This document shows positions 37,585 through 45,763 of a stretch of DNA of 64,000 nucleotides, in pieces. Origin of the DNA: Alienimonas californiensis (lineage in GTDB: Bacteria > Planctomycetota > Planctomycetia > Planctomycetales > Planctomycetaceae); NCBI RefSeq assembly GCF_007743815.1, contig NZ_CP036265.1, positions 3,676,823 to 3,740,822 of the forward strand. The letters are read 5' to 3'. The position numbers and the translations under genes were made by a program. The notes below the pieces were generated by a model. It made no database searches, was not told where the DNA came from, and was given only the letters and a program-made list of their open reading frames with translations. Positions within the stretch are counted from its first letter, which is position 1. The number at the start of each line of letters is the position of its first letter.

Positions 37585-39210
37585 GTGCCCCGCCTTCTCG
37601 TCATCGACGACGACCGCACCGTCCCCCTGCTCGTGCGGAAGGCGGTCAGCGGGTTGGAGATCGGCGGGGAGCCGGTGGAGGTCTCCGCGGCGCTGACCGC
37701 CCGCGAGGGGTTGAACCTGGCAAAGTCGGAGCGGCCGGACGTCGTCCTGCTGGATCTCGTGCTGCCGGGGGTGCGGGGCTCGGAACTGTTCAGCACGCTG
37801 CACGCGGCGGACCCGAAGCGGCCGGTGCTGTTCATGACTGCCGGCGGGACCAGCGATACGGCCATCGAGGCCATGAAGCAGGGGGCGTTCGACTACCTGC
37901 TCAAGCCGCTCGATCTGCCCAAGCTGCGGGAGCTGCTCGCCACGGCGCTGGAGAGCCGGCGGTTGATGAGCACCAAGGTCGGCCTGAGCGCCCAGGCCGG
38001 CGACTCGATGCCGACCGACCTGTTCGTCGGTCGCACCGAGTCCGCCGTGCAGGTCTACAAGAGCATCGGCCTGGTCGCCGCCCAGGACGTCACTGTGCTG
38101 GTCCGCGGGGAGAGCGGTACCGGCAAGGAGCTGGTCGCCCGCGCGATCTACCACCACGGCAAACGGCAGGATAAGCCGTTCATGGCGATCAACTGCGCCG
38201 CCATTCCGGACGCTCTGCTGGAAAGCGAACTGTTCGGCCACGAGAAGGGCTCCTTCACCGGCGCCGATCGCCAGCGGATCGGCAAGTTCGAACAGTGCAG
38301 CGGCGGCACGATCTTCCTCGACGAGATCGGCGACACCAGCCTGCCGATGCAGGCCAAGATGCTCCGCCTACTTCAAGAGCAGCGGTTCGAACGGGTCGGC
38401 GGGAACGTCACCATCAAGACGGACGTCCGCGTGATCGCCGCCACGAATCGCCCGTTGGAACGGATGGTCGACGACGGCGACTTCCGCGGCGACCTGTTCT
38501 TCCGCCTCAACGAGTTCAGCATCGACATCCCCCCGCTGCGGGAACGGGGCGAGGACGTGCTGCTGCTGGTGGAGTTCTTCCTCAGCCGCTTCAAGCGGGA
38601 TATGGGGCAGACGGAGCTGGAGGGGATCGCCCCGGAGGCGGTCGATCTGCTGCGGAACTACGGCTGGCCGGGCAACGTCCGGGAGCTGCAGAGCGTCCTG
38701 CGTAAGGCGATCCTGCACAGCACCGGCCCGGTGATCGTGCCAAAGGACCTGCCCGCGGAGGTCCGCGGCGACCGGCGGGCCGTCGGCCCGGCCGCCCCGC
38801 TGAGCGGTCGCCCGGCGCCGCCGCCGGAGCCCGCCGCCCCGCCGACGCCGGACGCGGCCCGCCCCGCCGCCCCGCCGGCCTCCGAACCCGCGGCCCCCGC
38901 CGGCGAACCCCACCGCGAGACGGCGCCGCAATCGGCCCCCGCGCCGGCGCCGGAACCGCCGACGCAGAGCGGCCCGCCCAGCGATCTGCGGCCGCTGCTG
39001 GACGCGGCCCTGGCGGAGAACTCGGAGGACATCTACGCCGACAGCCTCGAACTGATGGAGCGCTACGTCGTCACCCGCATCCTGGACCGCACCGGCGGCA
39101 ACCAGAGCCGGGCCGCCAAGCTACTGGGGATCACCCGCGGCAGCCTGCGGAACAAGATCCGCGGGCTGGGCATCACCATCGAACAGGTCATCGGCAGCGA
39201 CGACGACTGA
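37585..39210 (+). CDS. NtrC-type sigma-54-dependent response regulator
   Basis: 541 residues from a GTG. It consists of receiver (VIDDDR; phospho-acceptor Asp in VVLLDLVLPG; KPLDLPKL), AAA+ activator domain (Walker A GESGTGKE residues 175-182; Walker B IFLDEIGD; FFRLNEFSIDIPPLRER), and a C-terminal Fis-type HTH (GNQSRAAKLLGITRGSLRNK). The sigma-54-contacting loop is GSFTGAD, a conservative change from GAFTGA. A ~75-residue Pro/Ala-rich linker (about residues 395-470) separates AAA and HTH domains and is longer than usual. No kinase gene is adjacent. The sigma-54-like promoter at 44294 is a possible but unproven target. Confidence 0.92.
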   Translation: MPRLLVIDDDRTVPLLVRKAVSGLEIGGEPVEVSAALTAREGLNLAKSERPDVVLLDLVLPGVRGSELFSTLHAADPKRPVLFMTAGGTSDTAIEAMKQGAFDYLLKPLDLPKLRELLATALESRRLMSTKVGLSAQAGDSMPTDLFVGRTESAVQVYKSIGLVAAQDVTVLVRGESGTGKELVARAIYHHGKRQDKPFMAINCAAIPDALLESELFGHEKGSFTGADRQRIGKFEQCSGGTIFLDEIGDTSLPMQAKMLRLLQEQRFERVGGNVTIKTDVRVIAATNRPLERMVDDGDFRGDLFFRLNEFSIDIPPLRERGEDVLLLVEFFLSRFKRDMGQTELEGIAPEAVDLLRNYGWPGNVRELQSVLRKAILHSTGPVIVPKDLPAEVRGDRRAVGPAAPLSGRPAPPPEPAAPPTPDAARPAAPPASEPAAPAGEPHRETAPQSAPAPAPEPPTQSGPPSDLRPLLDAALAENSEDIYADSLELMERYVVTRILDRTGGNQSRAAKLLGITRGSLRNKIRGLGITIEQVIGSDDD

Positions 39211-39225
39211 GCGATCGCGACGGTG

Positions 39226-39894
39226 TCAGAGGATCACGCCGTGCCAGAGGTCCGTCCGGGCCAGGGCGCGCAGTCCGCGGCCGACGCCGGCGGGGTCGGA
39301 GAGGGCGGCGAATCGCAGGGCGGGGCGGCCGTCGCACTCGATCGTCCAGCCCCGCACCGGCCACGGTCCGCTGCGGCGGATCACGCGGACGGCCGAACGC
39401 GCCAGGAAGAACGCCCCCGGATCGGCCATCAGATGCTCGGCCAGCGGCCCCGCCTCGCCCGGTTCCACCCGCCGCGGTTCGTAGACCAGCCGGCGCTCCC
39501 CGCCGCTCCAGCCGGCGCCGAACCCCAGCAGGCGGGCCGTCGGGGCGACCAGCGCCAGTGGGCCGACCGTCAGCCCCGCCGCCCACCAGGCGACGGAGAC
39601 GCTCAGCGCCGGCGGCTCCCCGGGTTCGATCACCACCTCCGGGCGGTGCGGCAGGAAGAACAGCCCGGTGGCGGTCGTCACCAGCAGCCCGCGGTTCGGC
39701 AGTTCCCGCTGGGAGTAGCCGGACCGGGCGATGCGGACCTCGCCCAGGCACCCGACCGCCGGGCCGAGCCGCTCGGCGAGCTCTTCCAGCGTCGGATCGT
39801 CCGCCGACGGATCGATCCGCCCATGACACCGCGGACAGCCGTCCCCGCCGGGACGAACCCACGTCAGGCAGTGCGGGCAGAGCAGCCAACTCAA
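39226..39894 (-). CDS. Hypothetical protein with N-terminal zinc ribbon
   Basis: 222 residues; family not recognised. The N-terminus has a CPHC...CPRC pair (about residues 6-23), a probable zinc ribbon. The rest is mostly beta-like with one short hydrophobic stretch (AWWAAGLTVGPLALVAPTARLLG, about residues 102-124) that could be a membrane segment or buried strand. The C-terminus reads RGWTIECDGRPALRFAAL, compatible with a small beta domain. It ends 15 nt from the convergent NtrC-like gene. The upstream gene nadB is divergent. Confidence 0.7.
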   Translation of the reverse strand: MSWLLCPHCLTWVRPGGDGCPRCHGRIDPSADDPTLEELAERLGPAVGCLGEVRIARSGYSQRELPNRGLLVTTATGLFFLPHRPEVVIEPGEPPALSVSVAWWAAGLTVGPLALVAPTARLLGFGAGWSGGERRLVYEPRRVEPGEAGPLAEHLMADPGAFFLARSAVRVIRRSGPWPVRGWTIECDGRPALRFAALSDPAGVGRGLRALARTDLWHGVIL

Positions 39895-39942
39895 GGCGGA
39901 CGGCGGAAGGGGGAGGGCGGAACGAACCCCGACGCGAGCAGT

Positions 39943-39948
39943 TATAGT
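39943..39948 (+). promoter_or_regulatory. Candidate -10 element upstream of nadB
   Basis: TATAGT is the most AT-rich hexamer in the 107-nt gap before nadB, about 54 nt ahead of its ATG. No good -35 was found at 17 nt spacing. Confidence 0.3.
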
Positions 39949-40001
39949 ATTCCTCGGGATCGGCCCTCTGCCTTCCGCCCACCGTCTTCTGCCGTTCCCC
40001 C

Positions 40002-41654
40002 ATGCCGCTCGCCGAACTTTCGCTTGCCAGTCCGCGGCACCTCGTGCGGTTTCACCCCAAGCGGGTGCCGCACATGTTCACGGACGTGCTGATCCTGGGG
40101 GCGGGGATCGCCGGCATCCGGGCGGCGCTGGCGGCCCGGGCGGTCGATCCGTCGCTGGAGACGGTCGTGATCTCCAAGAACGAACTGCGGGAGTCCAACA
40201 GCGCCTACGCTCAGGGCGGCATCGCCGGGGTGCTGGACCCGGAGGACGACTTCGCCCACCACGCCGCCGACACGATCGCTGCCGGCAAGGGGCTGTGCGA
40301 TGCGGCCGTGGTCGACCTCGTGATCCGCGAGGCGCCGCAGCGGATCGAGGAACTGGTCGAATACGGGGCGGACTTCGACCGCGTCGCGGATCAACACGGC
40401 GTCTCCCAGCTCGCCCTGACCCGCGAGGGCGGGCACTCCCACCGCCGGATCGTCCACGCCCTCGGCGACGCGACCGGCTGGGAGGTCATGCGGGCGATGC
40501 GCAAGCGGGTGCGGTCTGCGGACAGCGTCCAGCTTTGGGAGCAGACGTTCCTCATCGACCTGCTGACCGTCGGAGAAGGAGCCGACGCCCGCTGTGCCGG
40601 GGCGCTGGTCTGGAGCCCGACGCACGGCAAGACGTTCGTCTGGGCGAAAAGCACCGTGCTGTGCACCGGCGGATTGGGGCGCTTGTTCCGCGAGACGACC
40701 AACCCGGACATCGCCACCGGCGACGGCCACGCCGCCGCCTTCCGGGCCGGGGCCCAACTGCGGGACATGGAGTTCATGCAGTTCCACCCCACGGTCCTCT
40801 ACATCGCCGGCGGTGCCCGGCACCTCATCAGCGAAGCGGTCCGCGGCGAGGGCGCCCACCTGCTGGACGCCGACGGCCGCCGGTTCATGGGCGACTACAG
40901 CGAGGCGCTGGAACTGGCCCCGCGGGACGAGGTCAGCCGGGCGATCACGGACGTGATGGAGAAGTCCGGCCACCCGTGCGTGTACCTGTCGCTGGCTCAC
41001 CTCGACCCGGCGCTGGTTGCGGAGCGGTTCCCCAACATCGGCCAGACCTGCAAACGGTTCGGGTTGGACATCTCGAAGGACCGCATCCCGGTGCGGCCCG
41101 GGGCCCACTACATGATCGGCGGCGTCACGACCGACCTCGAAGGCGCCACCACGCTGCCGGGGCTGTGGAGCGCGGGCGAATCGACCTCCTCCGGCCTGCA
41201 CGGGGCGAACCGGCTGGCGAGCAACTCGCTGCTGGAGGGACTGGTGTTCGGCAAGCGGGCCGGCGAGGCGGCGGCCCAGTCGGCCAGCGGCCGTGGCGAC
41301 GAGTTCTGCGCCCGCACCCTCGAAGCCGATCGTCCCGCCCCGCAGCACGAACCGCTGGACGTGGAGGATTTGCGGCGGTCGCTCGCCAGTCTGATGACCC
41401 GCCGGGTGGGCATCAGCCGGGACGCCGCGGGGCTGAGCGACGCCGGCCGGCAGGTGGACTTCTGGGCGAAGTTCGCCGGGACGCAGGAGTTCAGCGAACC
41501 GGCCGGGTGGGAGCTGCAAAACATGCTGCTCGCCGCCCGCCTGATGGCCGCCGCCGCCTCCGCCCGCCAGGAGAGCCGCGGCGTCCACTTCCGCAGCGAC
41601 TACCCCGACCCGCACCCCGGCGCCGGTCGGCACGTCACGCTGCGGCGCGAATAG
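40002..41654 (+). CDS. nadB: L-aspartate oxidase
   Basis: 550 residues. This flavoprotein oxidises aspartate to iminoaspartate, the first step of de novo NAD synthesis. FAD-binding GAGIAGIRAALAA (about residues 33-45), ESNSAYAQGGIAG, TREGGHSHRRIVHA in the active site, MEFMQFHPT, YMIGGVTTDLEGATTLPGLW and GESTSSGLHGANRLASNSLLEGLVFG match the family well and exclude succinate dehydrogenase, which has a covalent-FAD His region. nadA and nadC are not in the window. The gene ends 3 nt before family B repeat copy 2. Confidence 0.95.
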   Translation: MPLAELSLASPRHLVRFHPKRVPHMFTDVLILGAGIAGIRAALAARAVDPSLETVVISKNELRESNSAYAQGGIAGVLDPEDDFAHHAADTIAAGKGLCDAAVVDLVIREAPQRIEELVEYGADFDRVADQHGVSQLALTREGGHSHRRIVHALGDATGWEVMRAMRKRVRSADSVQLWEQTFLIDLLTVGEGADARCAGALVWSPTHGKTFVWAKSTVLCTGGLGRLFRETTNPDIATGDGHAAAFRAGAQLRDMEFMQFHPTVLYIAGGARHLISEAVRGEGAHLLDADGRRFMGDYSEALELAPRDEVSRAITDVMEKSGHPCVYLSLAHLDPALVAERFPNIGQTCKRFGLDISKDRIPVRPGAHYMIGGVTTDLEGATTLPGLWSAGESTSSGLHGANRLASNSLLEGLVFGKRAGEAAAQSASGRGDEFCARTLEADRPAPQHEPLDVEDLRRSLASLMTRRVGISRDAAGLSDAGRQVDFWAKFAGTQEFSEPAGWELQNMLLAARLMAAAASARQESRGVHFRSDYPDPHPGAGRHVTLRRE

Positions 41655-41656
41655 GA

Positions 41657-41727
41657 GAGCGAGGGGGCGTCAGCCCCCCGTGTCGTCGCCCGGTTCGAGA
41701 ACACGGGGGGCTGACGCCCCCTCGCTC
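41657..41727. repeat. Inverted repeat family B, copy 2 (encodes the end of the SGNH hydrolase)
   Basis: Perfect 27-bp arms 41657-41683 and 41701-41727 with a 17-nt loop, between convergent nadB and the SGNH gene. The stop codon of the SGNH gene (41670-41672) is in one arm, and its last ~19 codons are the repeat itself. The arm core GGGCGTCAGCCCCCCGTGT matches copy 1 at 20027. Confidence 0.9.
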
Positions 41728-42653
41728 GCCTGGGGAAGGGCGTCGCCCACCGCGTTCCACATGGCCTCCGCCATCGCCTCATGCCCGGCGGGGGAGAGGT
41801 GCAGGCCGTCGGTCGTGGCGTTCGGGCCGAACAGGACGTTCGCCAGCAGGTGGCGGGGGATGAGGGGGACGTGGGCCTGTTGGCACGCCGTCCGCTGGGC
41901 GCGGCCGTAGGCGCCGTGGAAGGGCGGGAGCGGCAGGCCGACAGCGACCACCGTGCCGCCCCGCTCGGCCGTTCGGCGTTCGAGCCGTTCCAGCAGGGTG
42001 CGGAGGTCGGAGCGGAAGGCCCCGACGTTCGTGCCGCCGAGCATGTCGTTCCCGCCCAGTTCCAGCAGGAGCACGCCGCCGGTCTCCGGCACCTCCCAGC
42101 CGAGGCCGGCCAACGGGTCCGCGACCGTCGCCCCCGGCACGGCCCGCACCGCGACCGGCAGGTCGCGGGTCCGCGAGAGTCGCTCCGGCCAGTGCGGCCC
42201 GTCGCCGCCGACCCCCGCCGTCAGCGAGTCGCCGACGATCACCAGCTCCCGCTCCGCGGCCGGCGGGATCGTCGGGGGGAGCCGCCACGTCAGTTCCCAG
42301 CCGGCCCCCCACAGCAGGAGCGCCGCCAGCGTCGCCGCGGAGCCGAAGCGCCAGCCGCGCGACCAGGTCGGCCGGCTGGCGAACGCCCACCAGGCGGCGA
42401 CGCAGAAGACGAACCCGTACCACCACCTCGGCAGCGGGCAGGCGGAGAAGATCAGCACCACCGTGCCGACGAGGGCGACCAGCACGCCGACGTGGCTCAG
42501 CCGGTCGGCCGTTCGTCCCTCCGGTCCGCCCGTGGCGAGGCCCGCCGCCAGCCGCAGGCCGACTGCCGCCAGCAGCAGTCCGCAGGCGGTGAAGAAGGCC
42601 CCGCCGCCGGCGAAGTGCCCGGCGATCGCGTCCAGCAGGCGGTTCCCGGTCAT
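41670..42653 (-). CDS. Membrane-anchored SGNH/GDSL-type esterase
   Basis: 327 residues from the ATG at 42651-42653. The first ~135 residues contain about four membrane helices. The catalytic domain follows, with block I GDSLTAG (Ser near residue 143), block III LLLELGGNDMLGG, and the block V Asp/His in TTDGLHLSPAGHEAM. It probably hydrolyses an ester or O-acetyl group at the outer membrane face; the substrate is unknown. The last ~19 residues (ASEGASAPRVLEPGDDTGG) are translated from an inverted-repeat element rather than family sequence. The start is 5 nt downstream of the aldehyde dehydrogenase stop, so they share an operon. Confidence 0.87.
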   Translation of the reverse strand: MTGNRLLDAIAGHFAGGGAFFTACGLLLAAVGLRLAAGLATGGPEGRTADRLSHVGVLVALVGTVVLIFSACPLPRWWYGFVFCVAAWWAFASRPTWSRGWRFGSAATLAALLLWGAGWELTWRLPPTIPPAAERELVIVGDSLTAGVGGDGPHWPERLSRTRDLPVAVRAVPGATVADPLAGLGWEVPETGGVLLLELGGNDMLGGTNVGAFRSDLRTLLERLERRTAERGGTVVAVGLPLPPFHGAYGRAQRTACQQAHVPLIPRHLLANVLFGPNATTDGLHLSPAGHEAMAEAMWNAVGDALPQASEGASAPRVLEPGDDTGG

Positions 42654-42658
42654 GGCGC

Positions 42659-44131
42659 TCAGTCGCGCAGGGCGGCGGGGAGGCGCTCCGGGCGGACGTT
42701 GTCGTAGCAGGCGAGGCGGGTGAAGCGGGTCAGCGCGGCGGGGATGCCGACCGCGGTGAAGTGCGGCTGGCCGCTGGCCGGGAAGGGGCCGCCGTGGCAC
42801 ATCGCCGGGACCACCGCGACGCCGGTGGGCATCTTGTCGTTCAGCAACCGGCCGCACTTGCGCCGCAGGATCGCGGCGAGGGGGCCATATTCCTCGTCGT
42901 CGGACCCGCCGGTGTCGCTGAGGATCGTCACGGTCAGTTGGCCCTGCAGTTCGCTGGCGAGGGCCCGGCGTTGCTCCGCGTTCGTGCCGGTCACCAGCAG
43001 GGAGACCGGGCCGAAGCATTCAGTCTGGAAAAGGTCCGGGTCCGCGAGGAACTGCTCCGCGGTCGCCGTCAGCACGGTGTTGGGGAAGCGAAAGCCGGGT
43101 TGAGCCTCCGGGCCCTTGGCCGGCAACCGCTCGGCACCGGCGTCGGTGAGGGTCTTCACGCCGGCCTGCAGGCCCTTCACCACGTTTTCGGAGAGCAGCG
43201 GCGGGGTGGGGGCGTCGTCGAACCGGGCCTGCAACGCTGCCGGGAAGGTCGCCGCGGCCTGACCGCCCGGCAGCACGACGATGCCCGGCTGGGTGCAGAA
43301 CTGCCCGCCGCCCAGCAGGGCGCTGCCGGCGAGTTCCTCCACGATCGCGTCGGCCCGCTCCGCCAGGGCTCCGGGCAGGATGAACACCGGGTTCTCGCTG
43401 CCCAGTTCGAAATGCCCGACGGTCGCGGTCTCGTCGCACGCCGCCTTCAAGGCCAGCCCGGCCCGCTTCGAGCCGGTGAAGGCGACCGCCGCGATCCGCG
43501 GATCGCGGGCCAGCTTCAACCCGTCCTCCGGGGCGCAGTCGTAGAACAGACTCACCCAGCCCTCTGGCAGGCCCGCGGCCGCGGCGGCGTCGGTCATGAG
43601 TTCGGCGAGCTTGCGACTGGTTCCCGGGTGATGCGGGTGCCCCTTAGCGATGACCGGGCAGCCGGCGCCGATCGCCGCCGCGAAGTCCCCCCCGCAGGCG
43701 CCATTGAAGGCGAACGGGAAGTTGTTCGGCCCGATCACCACCGTCGGCCCCAGCGGTTCGAGGATCGACCGGATGTTGCCGTCGGAGATCGTCGGCCGGC
43801 GCCAGCCTCCGTCGCGGACCGCGGCGGCGGCCTGTCGCAGCTGGCCGACGGTGCGGGGGACCTCGCCGTTTCTCAGCCGCCCCTCCTCCGGCAGGCCCGT
43901 TTCGAGCGCGGCGACGGCGGCGAGGTCGGCGGCGTTCGCCTCAATGCGGTCCGCATAGCCTTCCAGGAACGCCGCGACCGCGGCCGTGTCGGCCCCGGAC
44001 TCGAACGCGGCGGCGGCCCCGGCGGCGAGGCGGTCCAGTTCCGCCCAGTCGGCCACGGGGTAGCGCTCCGGCAGCGGCTCCCCGGTGGCCGGGTTGTCGG
44101 CGTGAAAACCTTCAGCGTCGGCAGGCGGCAT
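42659..44131 (-). CDS. Aldehyde dehydrogenase (2,5-dioxovalerate/ketoglutarate-semialdehyde dehydrogenase type)
   Basis: 490 residues from the ATG at 44129-44131. Catalytic Cys is in GGGQFCTQPG and the general base Glu in HFELGSENPVF. NAD(P) contacts are GPNNFPFAFN and FTGSKRAG. The SENP motif, CHGGPFPASG near the C-terminus and MPTGVAVVPAM are typical of the ketoglutarate semialdehyde dehydrogenase subfamily, which ends oxidative pentose and uronate degradation. No sugar-acid genes lie nearby to confirm the pathway, so the substrate call is tentative. It leads the two-gene operon with the SGNH esterase. Confidence 0.87.
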   Translation of the reverse strand: MPPADAEGFHADNPATGEPLPERYPVADWAELDRLAAGAAAAFESGADTAAVAAFLEGYADRIEANAADLAAVAALETGLPEEGRLRNGEVPRTVGQLRQAAAAVRDGGWRRPTISDGNIRSILEPLGPTVVIGPNNFPFAFNGACGGDFAAAIGAGCPVIAKGHPHHPGTSRKLAELMTDAAAAAGLPEGWVSLFYDCAPEDGLKLARDPRIAAVAFTGSKRAGLALKAACDETATVGHFELGSENPVFILPGALAERADAIVEELAGSALLGGGQFCTQPGIVVLPGGQAAATFPAALQARFDDAPTPPLLSENVVKGLQAGVKTLTDAGAERLPAKGPEAQPGFRFPNTVLTATAEQFLADPDLFQTECFGPVSLLVTGTNAEQRRALASELQGQLTVTILSDTGGSDDEEYGPLAAILRRKCGRLLNDKMPTGVAVVPAMCHGGPFPASGQPHFTAVGIPAALTRFTRLACYDNVRPERLPAALRD

Positions 44132-44293
44132 GGAAGGACGGGGCGGTGGTTCGGGGGAGTTTGCGGGTCGGGCCCATCCTGTCGGTCGCCGTTGCGCCCG
44201 GCAACGCCGGCACCTGTGTGTCCGCCGGCCGGCATGACCGGGGGGCGACCACCCGCAGCGGCAAAGTTCAGTCGGTGAAGCGTTTCCGGTGTT

Positions 44294-44309
44294 TGGCACG
44301 GGACTTGAA
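44294..44309 (+). promoter_or_regulatory. Sigma-54-like promoter upstream of the envelope-stress-like operon
   Basis: TGGCACG-GGAC-TTGAA (44294-44309) matches the sigma-54 consensus TGGCACG-N4-TTGCW, including the GG at -24 and correct spacing, with A in place of C at -12. It lies about 70 nt before the ATG at 44378. An NtrC-type activator gene is 5 kb away. Confidence 0.45.
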
Positions 44310-44377
44310 CTCTACCCCCCGGACGGCCGCTTTCGCCGGTCGCTCCGCTCACCATCACCGTACCGAAGTCGATCCCC

Positions 44378-45193
44378 ATGCCCGCCACCGACACCCCCCC
44401 GTCCGACAAGGCGAAAGCCCAACTGGCCGACGGCCGCGACGAACTGTCACAGAAGACCGCCCAGGCGAAATCCGCCGCCGGCGACGCCGCCCGCAATGTC
44501 GGCCAAGAAGCGCACGCCGCCGCCGATCAAGCTGGGGCGGCCCTGTCCGACGCCGCCAAGCAGGCGAAAGCTCGGGCCGGCGAACTGGTCGACTCCGCCA
44601 AGCATGAAGCCTACGCCCGGGCCGAGGAAGCGAAGTCCGCCGTCCGGCAGAAGGTTTCCGAGTACACGGAGACCGGCAAGAAGAAGGCTGCCAGCGAGGT
44701 GAACACTTACGGCAGCGCCATCTCCAAGGCCGCCGAGGAGCTGGAGAAGAACGACGACCCCGCCGCCCCGATGGTGCGGGCCGCTGCCGATCGCGTCCAG
44801 AAGTTCGGCGAGTACCTGGACGGCCGCGACGCCACCGATCTGCTCGACCAGGCGGAGAACTTTGCCCGCCGGCACCCGGAGGTGGTGCTCGGGGGCATGT
44901 TCGTGCTGGGTCTGGGACTCGCCCGGTTCCTCAAGAGCACCCGCGAGCCGCTGCCGAACCGTGGGTCCGCCTCCGGCAACGCCTACGCCGGCAACCTGCC
45001 GGCCCGCACCGGCCCCGCGGCGCCGCAGTACGGCACTCACACCGGCAGCGCCTCCGGCACCTACGGCTCCGGGAGCAACTCCGGCTCCGGGCAGACGGCG
45101 CCGAACCGGTTGTCGAACCCCTCCCCGAAGACCGGCGGCCGCGTGACCGTGCTGGAGGAGACGTCGACCGTCGTTCCCGGCAACCCCAAGTGA
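44378..45193 (+). CDS. Ala-rich helical protein with one membrane segment
   Basis: 271 residues; no precise family named. Residues ~8-125 are a long Ala/Lys/Glu-rich amphipathic region (AKAQLADGRDELSQKTAQAK, ALSDAAKQAKARAGELVDSA) similar in character to LEA and apolipoprotein-like stress proteins. A hydrophobic helix follows at about residues 166-183 (VVLGGMFVLGLGLARFL), then a Gly/Ser-rich, probably disordered C-terminus (YGTHTGSASGTYGSGSNSGS). It leads a three-gene operon with a holin-like protein and a DUF3618 protein, a set often found together in bacteria with a proposed envelope-stress role. Confidence 0.75.
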   Translation: MPATDTPPSDKAKAQLADGRDELSQKTAQAKSAAGDAARNVGQEAHAAADQAGAALSDAAKQAKARAGELVDSAKHEAYARAEEAKSAVRQKVSEYTETGKKKAASEVNTYGSAISKAAEELEKNDDPAAPMVRAAADRVQKFGEYLDGRDATDLLDQAENFARRHPEVVLGGMFVLGLGLARFLKSTREPLPNRGSASGNAYAGNLPARTGPAAPQYGTHTGSASGTYGSGSNSGSGQTAPNRLSNPSPKTGGRVTVLEETSTVVPGNPK

Positions 45194-45253
45194 GCCGCCC
45201 GGCTCCCCCCGCCTGTCCCGCCCGTTTCCGCCGGCCCCCTCCTCGCACCACCG

Positions 45254-45763
45254 ATGTCCGTCCACGCCCCACACGTCCCTAACTCGGTCTCGCCGCCCGC
45301 CAGTCGAGACGACGGTCGATCCATCGCCGACCTGCTGAAAGACCTGCGGGACGAGAGTACGACGCTCGTCCGTCAGGAGGTGGCTCTGGCGAAGACGGAA
45401 TTGTCCGAGAAGGCGGCCGTGTACGGCCGCAACGCCGGCAAGATCGCCGCCGGGGCCGCCTTGGCCTTCGCCTCCACCGTCGCCCTCGTGCTGGCCCTCG
45501 CGTTCGCCGCGTACTTCGCCATCGTCGCCCTCGGCGGCGGCGACGATGCGGAAGAGTGGGTCCGCTGGGTCGCCGGTCTGGTCGGCTTCGTGGGCGTGCC
45601 CCTGCTGGCTCTCGCGATCGGCGGGTTCCTGATCAAGTCCGCCGTCGATCGGATCTCTCACACCAGTCCCATGCCGGAGCAGACGATCGCCAGCGTGAAG
45701 GCGGACGCTCGGCAGGTCGGTCACGATCTCCAGGAATTCAAACAGAAAGTCACCCCCCGATGA
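45254..45763 (+). CDS. Holin-superfamily-like membrane protein (Phage_holin_3_6 / DUF1469 type)
   Basis: 169 residues. The N-terminal motif SIADLLKDLRDESTTLVRQEVALAKTEL is the hallmark of this family and forms an amphipathic helix before two transmembrane helices (about residues 70-97 and 110-130). Despite the family name, chromosomal members are not phage lysis proteins; they usually sit beside DUF3618 and YtxH-like genes. The stop overlaps the start of the next gene (ATGA), so translation is coupled. No other phage genes are present, so a lytic role is unlikely. Confidence 0.85.
   Translation: MSVHAPHVPNSVSPPASRDDGRSIADLLKDLRDESTTLVRQEVALAKTELSEKAAVYGRNAGKIAAGAALAFASTVALVLALAFAAYFAIVALGGGDDAEEWVRWVAGLVGFVGVPLLALAIGGFLIKSAVDRISHTSPMPEQTIASVKADARQVGHDLQEFKQKVTPR

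Noticed and set aside
45254-45763. Phage lysis cassette suggested by the holin-family protein
   Set aside because: No endolysin, portal, capsid or integrase genes nearby; this holin-like family is common in chromosomal envelope operons.
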